A DNA stretch of 9,165 nucleotides from Thermoplasmata archaeon. Lineage in GTDB: Archaea; Thermoplasmatota; Thermoplasmata; Lutacidiplasmatales; UBA184. The stretch covers positions 1 to 9,165 of the forward strand of contig JASHUV010000182.1 in assembly GCA_030039825.1 (NCBI GenBank), in the 5' to 3' direction. The translations under genes were made by a program, and so were the position numbers. Below are positions 4,676-9,165 of this stretch, piece by piece (within the stretch, counting starts at the first letter, position 1; every line of letters starts with the position of its first letter). Under the pieces are notes generated by a model that was given only the letters and a program-made list of their open reading frames with translations, did not search any database and was not told the DNA's origin.

Positions 4676-7135
4676 ATGGAGACCTTCGAGCTCTTCCTCC
4701 TCGGCGGCTCCTACAAGGTCGTCGACGAGCGCGAGGTCGAGCTCGAGCTCTACGGACGCAGCCGGACCGGCGAGGCGGTGGTCGCCCGCTACGACGGCTT
4801 CCGGCCGTACTTCGAACTCGTCGCCCCGTCCGCGGAGACGCTCGAGCGCCTCGCGGCCGATCCCGAGGTCCTGAAGGTCGAGCCGGGGAGCACCTTCGTC
4901 GACGGCGAGGAGCGCCCGAGGGTCCGGGTGACGATCCGCTTCCCCTTCAAGGTCCCGGAGTTCCGGGACCGGTACCGGGGGCGCGAGGAGCACAGCGTCC
5001 TCGCCGCGGACATCCCGTTCTTCCACCGCTTCCTCTACGACAAGGGGCTCGGCCTCACCGTGCGGTTCGAGGCGGAGCCGGCGGCGCCCGAGATCGCCGC
5101 GTCGTACGCCTCCGCCCGCGTCGTCCGCATCGTCCATGACGGGACGCGGGACATCGCCGCCTCCGAACCGTTCCGGCCCGGCCTCACCACCCTCGCCTTC
5201 GACATCGAGAACGCGATCCGCGAGCGGACGATCTACTGCCTGTGCGGCGTCGTCCGACGGGCCGACGGGAGCCGCACGACGTTCCGTCTCCGGGGGGAGG
5301 AGGCGGCGATCCTCGCCGGGTTCTCCGACGTCCTCCTCCGGGAGGACCCCGACATCGTCACCGGCTACAACATCGGCGGGTATGACCTTCCGCTCCTCGT
5401 CGAGCGCGCCGCCGCCCTCGGCGTGGAGCTCCCCGTCGGCCGGGACCGGGGGCCGTTCCACGAGGCCGGCGACCGTCTCTGGCGGGCCGCCGGCCGCGTC
5501 GTCGCCGACGCCTGGTGGTCGGTGCGCCGGGACCTCCGGCCCAAGCAGGAGTCCCTCGAGTTCGTCGCCCGGACCTTCCTCAACGACGCGAAGCTCGACG
5601 TCGACCGACGCAACATCGAGTCGGAGTGGGCGAAGGACCCCGATCGGGTCGTCGAGTACTGCGAGCACGACGCCGACCTCGCGCTCCGGATCCTGGAGAA
5701 GATGCGGACGATCGACAAGGCCGCCGACCTCGCCACGGTCGCGCACCTCCCGCTCGACGAGGGCCTGAACGGCCGGACGAGCCAGTTCATCGACGCGATG
5801 CTGATCCCGCGGGCCGATCGGCTCGGGGTCGGCGTCCCGATGAACCACCGGGCCCGGCGCGACGCCCCCATCGAGGGCGGCTACGTCCACGCGATCAAGC
5901 CGGGGATCTACCGGTGGGTCGTCGTCCTCGACTTCAAGTCGATGTACCCGTCGATCATCATCTCGAAGAACCTCTGCTTCACGACGCTCTCTCCCGCCGG
6001 GACGACCGTGAGCCCCTCGGGGGCCCGATTCCTTTCGAGGGAGATCCGGCCCGGGGTCATCCCGGCGATCCTCGCGGAGCTCCTCGCCGAGCGCGACCAG
6101 CTCCGCCGCCGGATGGCGGGCGCGCCGACGGCGGCCGAGCGGGCGTACTTCGACGGTCTCCAGAACGCGGTGAAGATCCTGATGAACTCCTTCTACGGGG
6201 TCCTCGCCTCGAGCTTCTACCGCTTCACGGACAAGGAGATCGGCGCGGCGATCACCTCCTTCGCGCGCGAGGCGATCACCTCGATCATCGCCGCGCTCGC
6301 CGCCGACGGGAACGAGGTCGTCTACTCCGATACCGACAGCGTCTTCGTGCTCTCCCCCGACGCCTCGCTCGAGGGCGCGACGGCGTTCGGCGAGAGGATC
6401 TCCAAGCGCTTCACCGAGAAGGGCGTCCAGTTCGAGTTCCAGTCCGTCTACGAGGCGTTCTTCAGCCACGGGGCGAAGAAGCGCTACGTCGGCCGGACCG
6501 TCTGGCCGAAGGAGGAGCTCGTCGTCCGCGGCTACGAGACCCGACGGACCGACGCGTTCGACTACCAGTCGGAGGCGCTCCTCGAGGTCTTCGAGCTCGT
6601 CCTCGCCGGCGACACGGCGGCCGCGCTCGAGCGCGCCCGGGAGCTCGTCCGGAGGCTGAGACGCAAGGAGGTCCCCGTCGAGAAGCTCGTCATCGCCCGG
6701 TCGGTGCGCGCCGAGGAGGAGTACAACGAGTCGACGCGCGACGGGCTGCCGTTCCTGCGCGTCTTCAAGCAGCTGAAGCAGGAGGGCTACGACGTCATCC
6801 CCGGGATGAAGGTCGCCTGGATCGTCACGAACGGCCGGGCGAGCCCGCAGGAGATCGAGCCGTGGCGGGAGGGCCGCCCGATCCCCCCGGGCCGGGAGCC
6901 GGACTACTCCTACTACGCGGACCGGGTCGCCCAGACCCTGGCGCGGGTGACCGAGGTCTGGGGGTGGGACACCGATCGCCTGCTCGACGGCGGCCGCCAG
7001 AGGACCCTCTCCGCGCCCGCCGGGCCGCCGACCGGGGCCGAGGCCGCGGCGAGCCTCGACACGCCGGTCGCCTCGGTCGGCGCGTCGAAGGCCCGGGGCC
7101 GGACGCGGGCCCTCACGGAGTTCGAGGAGCGCTGA
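4676..7135 (+). CDS. polB: Family B DNA polymerase with 3'-5' proofreading exonuclease
   Basis: This is a replicative or repair DNA polymerase of 819 residues. The N-terminal domain (1-165) includes FRPYF (42-46) and a KVPEF segment (92-96), which align with the template-uracil pocket of Pfu-type enzymes. The exonuclease is intact: Exo I DIE (176-178), Exo II YNIGGYD (231-237) and Exo III YCEHD (328-332). Polymerase motifs are intact: A DFKSMYPS (419-426), B KILMNSFYG (500-508), C YSDTDS (550-555), and KKRY (601-604). After the thumb, the usual C-terminal PCNA-binding site is represented only by QRTL (775-778) without the aromatic pair. A low-complexity Ala/Gly/Pro-rich tail of about 40 residues follows, ending TRALTEFEER. 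It starts 24 bases after UDG with a strong ribosome site. Its last 23 bases overlap the convergent transporter gene. Thermoplasmatota usually also have PolD, so it may not be the sole replicase. Confidence 0.96.
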   Translation: METFELFLLGGSYKVVDEREVELELYGRSRTGEAVVARYDGFRPYFELVAPSAETLERLAADPEVLKVEPGSTFVDGEERPRVRVTIRFPFKVPEFRDRYRGREEHSVLAADIPFFHRFLYDKGLGLTVRFEAEPAAPEIAASYASARVVRIVHDGTRDIAASEPFRPGLTTLAFDIENAIRERTIYCLCGVVRRADGSRTTFRLRGEEAAILAGFSDVLLREDPDIVTGYNIGGYDLPLLVERAAALGVELPVGRDRGPFHEAGDRLWRAAGRVVADAWWSVRRDLRPKQESLEFVARTFLNDAKLDVDRRNIESEWAKDPDRVVEYCEHDADLALRILEKMRTIDKAADLATVAHLPLDEGLNGRTSQFIDAMLIPRADRLGVGVPMNHRARRDAPIEGGYVHAIKPGIYRWVVVLDFKSMYPSIIISKNLCFTTLSPAGTTVSPSGARFLSREIRPGVIPAILAELLAERDQLRRRMAGAPTAAERAYFDGLQNAVKILMNSFYGVLASSFYRFTDKEIGAAITSFAREAITSIIAALAADGNEVVYSDTDSVFVLSPDASLEGATAFGERISKRFTEKGVQFEFQSVYEAFFSHGAKKRYVGRTVWPKEELVVRGYETRRTDAFDYQSEALLEVFELVLAGDTAAALERARELVRRLRRKEVPVEKLVIARSVRAEEEYNESTRDGLPFLRVFKQLKQEGYDVIPGMKVAWIVTNGRASPQEIEPWREGRPIPPGREPDYSYYADRVAQTLARVTEVWGWDTDRLLDGGRQRTLSAPAGPPTGAEAAASLDTPVASVGASKARGRTRALTEFEER

Positions 7136-8078
7136 GCCCCGCGGGGGGGTCCGGGTACTCCGGAACCCAGGGCGCGTGCTCGCCGCGCAACGCGAGGAGG
7201 GCGCCCGACACCGCGACGGGGATGCCGGCGAGCGCGAGCGCCGGCGGCACGATCCCGAGCACCGTCCAGGCGAGGAGGACCGTGAAGATCGGGATCGCCG
7301 CCATCAGGACCGACGGGAGGATGAGGCCGGCCCGCTCGATCGCCCGGAAGTACAGCGACGGGGCGAGGAAGAACGTCGTGAGGCCGATCGCCACGACGTC
7401 GAGCGTCGCGTCCCCCGTCGGCGGCCGCAGGCCGCCGAGCCCGCCCGGGAGGAGGGGGCTGATCGCCACGACGAAGATCCCCGCCCCGAGGCCGGCATGG
7501 CCGGCGAGCGCGCTCGTCGGCGTCCGAAGGCTCGCGCGGGCGACGAACAGGAAGTAGAGCGCGATGAGGATCGGGACGGCGATCGCGACCGGGACGGCCT
7601 CGGCCGAGAGCGGCCGCGCCGCCCCGCCGGCGACGATCGTCAGCGCCGCGCCGGCGGCGCAGACCGCGACCCCCCCGACGAACGCCGGGAGCCGGAAGCG
7701 TTCGGCCCCCTCGCGGTAGATGACGGCGAGCAGGACCGGCGTCGCGACGACGTCCCCGACGAGGGAGAGGAGCGAGGTGTCGACGGCCCCGGCGAGGTAG
7801 GTGGAGGCGAGGACGCCGATCTGCATCCCCGCGAGGAGACCCGCGCGCCCCCAGGAGCGCGGGTCGGTCCACTGACGGGCGAAGCTCGACGTACGGCCCG
7901 TCGCGACGGCGTAGGCGGCGAACCCCGCCCCCCCCACGAGGAAGGGCAGCGCGAGGAGCCCGGACGGTGCCGCCGGGGGATGCACCCCGAGGACGAGGGG
8001 GTAGTACGCCGCCCAGAGGAACGCCGCCCCGAGCGCGAGGAACGCGGCCCCCGTCGCCGCGCCGCCCGCCCGGGCCAC
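7113..8078 (-). CDS. DMT-superfamily (EamA-type) multi-pass membrane transporter, substrate unknown
   Basis: The 321-residue product is very hydrophobic, with about ten predicted membrane helices, roughly at residues 8-30, 39-59, 77-98, 103-121, 130-150, 160-180, 192-209, 226-245, 250-272 and 276-296. This two-times-five layout is typical of drug/metabolite transporters with paired EamA repeats. Supporting motifs are DTSLLSLVGDVVATPVLLAVIYREG (100-124), which resembles the helix 4 region of an EamA half, and ERAGLILPSVLMAAIPIFTVLLAW (248-271), its counterpart in the second half. Substrates in this family range from amino acids to nucleotides and drugs, and nothing here narrows that. The GTG start (8076-8078) has no Shine-Dalgarno site but has a TATA-like GTTATC about 25 bases upstream, which suggests a leaderless transcript. 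It lies 57 bases after purM on the same strand, and its C-terminus is read through the end of polB. Confidence 0.85.
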   Translation of the reverse strand: MARAGGAATGAAFLALGAAFLWAAYYPLVLGVHPPAAPSGLLALPFLVGGAGFAAYAVATGRTSSFARQWTDPRSWGRAGLLAGMQIGVLASTYLAGAVDTSLLSLVGDVVATPVLLAVIYREGAERFRLPAFVGGVAVCAAGAALTIVAGGAARPLSAEAVPVAIAVPILIALYFLFVARASLRTPTSALAGHAGLGAGIFVVAISPLLPGGLGGLRPPTGDATLDVVAIGLTTFFLAPSLYFRAIERAGLILPSVLMAAIPIFTVLLAWTVLGIVPPALALAGIPVAVSGALLALRGEHAPWVPEYPDPPAGLSAPRTP

Positions 8079-8100
8079 GGCGTCGGAGCGGGACCGCCGA

Positions 8101-8106
8101 GATAAC
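8101..8106 (-). promoter_or_regulatory. Possible TATA element for a leaderless eamA transcript
   Basis: GTTATC on the minus strand is the only A/T-rich patch in the 57-base gap between purM and the transporter. Its centre is about 25 bases from the GTG, the normal TATA-to-start-site distance in archaea, so transcription could begin at or next to the start codon. The match to consensus is weak. The gene could also be read through from purM. Confidence 0.3.
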
Positions 8107-8135
8107 GGTGAGCCACGGGGCGAGCGGGACCGGGC

Positions 8136-9165
8136 TCAGTAGCCGGCGTAGTGGAGCCCGAGCGCGGGGAGCGTCACGCCCGACCCGCGCTCCACGTGGC
8201 CGATCGGTACCGCGTCCCCCGCGCCCGCCCGCGCGAGCCGACGCCGCAGCGCGGCGAGCCCCGTCGGGCGGGCCGCGACGACGAAGCCGATCCCCATGTT
8301 GAACGTCTCGAACATCGCCTCCGGGGCGATGCCGCCGAGGCCCCCGAGCCAGCCGAAGAGCCGGGGGACCTCCGGCCAGCGATCGAGCACGAAACCCGCC
8401 CGCTCGCTCAGCCGGGCGAGGTTCCGGACGCCCCCTCCGGAGAGGTGGGCGAACCCGGTGATACCGGGGAGGTCGGCGAGCGCTTCGCTCACCGGAGTGT
8501 AGATTCGCGTGGGAGCGAGGAGCTCCCGCCCGAGCGGGCCCGGGCCGCCGGGCCGAGGGGCGGCGAGGTCGACGGCGTGCTCCGTCAGGAGGCGACGCAC
8601 CAGCGTCATGCCGTTCGCATGGAGCCCGCTCGACGGCACCCCGAGGAGGACATCCCCCGGCCGCACGGCGGCGCCGGTCACGGGTCGCCGACCCCGGGGG
8701 AAGAAGCCGATCGCCGTCCCGCCGAGGTCGTAGCCGGTGACGAGCTCCGGCACGACCGCGGTCTCCCCCCCGAGGAGGTGCATCCCCGCGATCCGCAGGC
8801 CCCGGTCGAGGCCACGGCCGATCGCGGCGAAGATCGCCGGATCCGGTCGGGGGAGGGAGAGGCAGTCGACGAGCGCGGAGGGGCGGGCCCCCACCGAGGC
8901 GAGGTCGTTCGCGTTCACCGCCACGATGTCCTCGCCGACGCCTTCCCACTCCCCCACCTCCGCGGCGAGGAGCGTCTTCGTGCCGACCGTGTCGGTCGTG
9001 ATCGCCACCGTCTCCCGCCCGATGCGGACGAGGCCGGCGTAATGGCCGGGAAGGTCGACCCGGCGGCCGTGGGACGGCGGCGGCCGGCCGCGCACCTCGC
9101 CCAGGAGCGCGGCGAGGGCCCGGCCGACCTCCTTCCGATCGACGCCGGCCCGGGCGTAGGTCCAC
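8136..9165 (-). CDS. purM: Phosphoribosylformylglycinamidine cyclo-ligase (AIR synthetase), 5' end outside the window
   Basis: PurM catalyses the ATP-dependent closure of FGAM to 5-aminoimidazole ribonucleotide, the fifth step of de novo purine synthesis. The frame is open to the window edge, giving 342 visible residues against about 345 for E. coli PurM, so only a few N-terminal residues should be missing. The first visible residues, WTYARAGVDRKEVG, match the PurM N-terminal motif. The internal GTG at 9093-9095 is therefore not the start. Other motifs, numbered from the first visible residue, are TDTVGTK (57-63, ATP/substrate loop), VNANDL (83-88), GGETA (132-136), PSSGLHANG (177-185), APTRIY (217-222), HLSGGG (240-245) and FNMGIGF. 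The bacterial GGLGGF segment is replaced by DLPGHYAGL, which I regard as usual for archaea. The stop is TGA at 8136-8138, and the transporter gene follows after 57 bases. Confidence 0.95.
   Translation of the reverse strand, partial: WTYARAGVDRKEVGRALAALLGEVRGRPPPSHGRRVDLPGHYAGLVRIGRETVAITTDTVGTKTLLAAEVGEWEGVGEDIVAVNANDLASVGARPSALVDCLSLPRPDPAIFAAIGRGLDRGLRIAGMHLLGGETAVVPELVTGYDLGGTAIGFFPRGRRPVTGAAVRPGDVLLGVPSSGLHANGMTLVRRLLTEHAVDLAAPRPGGPGPLGRELLAPTRIYTPVSEALADLPGITGFAHLSGGGVRNLARLSERAGFVLDRWPEVPRLFGWLGGLGGIAPEAMFETFNMGIGFVVAARPTGLAALRRRLARAGAGDAVPIGHVERGSGVTLPALGLHYAGY

Noticed and set aside
4016..6469. 817-residue open frame on the minus strand opposite UDG and the polymerase
   Set aside because: It is the same GC-driven shadow effect. 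It spans two real genes and their gap, and has low-complexity acidic/basic composition and no motif.
5515..7557. 680-residue plus-strand frame overlapping the polymerase
   Set aside because: It is out of frame with the motif-bearing polymerase and runs on into the antisense of the transporter, with Arg/Gly-rich shadow composition.
8136..9095. PurM starting at the internal GTG (9093-9095), 319 residues
   Set aside because: The same frame continues upstream to the window edge and encodes the conserved TYARAGVD N-terminal motif, so the gene is 5'-partial rather than short.
6913..9165. 750-residue minus-strand frame covering the transporter and purM
   Set aside because: It is a different frame from the two recognisable proteins, Arg/Gly/Pro-rich throughout, and crosses a real stop/start junction. 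It is not coding.
1..9165. CRISPR arrays, tRNA or rRNA genes, insertion sequences, T-rich terminators
   Set aside because: I looked on both strands for regularly spaced repeats, cloverleaf-like sequences, inverted-repeat-flanked transposase genes and oligo-T runs, and found none. Short GC palindromes such as those at 1-10 are expected from base composition.

Overview
The window is a compact, very GC-rich (by eye about 70% G+C) piece of archaeal chromosome carrying eight protein-coding genes and no RNA genes, mobile elements or CRISPR. Archaeal origin is clear: EF-2 has the diphthamide loop and a PYDASYYAG-type C-terminus, uS12 and uS7 are of archaeal type, and the other genes include a family B DNA polymerase, a family 4 uracil-DNA glycosylase and an archaeal-type PurM. 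EF-2 and the polymerase look most like those of Thermoplasmatota as I remember them. A high-GC member of that phylum is my best guess, but no search was possible.

Layout, left to right. (1) 62-694, plus: an O6-alkylguanine-DNA alkyltransferase (Ogt/MGMT family) with its own TATA-like element and Shine-Dalgarno site. (2) 654-3981, minus: a short str operon, rps12 > rps7 > EF-2, with an ATGA overlap between the ribosomal protein genes and a TATA box at 4017-4023. (3) 3980-7135, plus: a family 4 uracil-DNA glycosylase followed after 24 bases by a complete family B DNA polymerase. (4) 7113-9165, minus: purM, cut at its 5' end by the window edge, then a DMT/EamA-type membrane transporter.

Strand changes happen with almost no spacer. 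The two convergent junctions overlap by 41 and 23 bases, and the divergent junction shares the bases of two start codons (CATG at 3979-3982). Non-coding DNA totals about 170 bases.

Functionally this is a housekeeping region: translation (uS12, uS7, EF-2), DNA maintenance (alkyl repair, uracil excision, replication with proofreading) and de novo purine synthesis, plus one transporter of unknown substrate. I see no defence, mobile or secretion system. The most notable point is in EF-2. The near-universal P-loop Asp is His (AHIHHGKT) and the switch I Gly-Ile is Leu-Leu (RLLTI), while the other catalytic motifs are intact. These two positions correspond to the monovalent-cation site described in other translational GTPases. 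A proline-rich leader on uS7 and a TATA box embedded in the UDG coding sequence are secondary points of interest.
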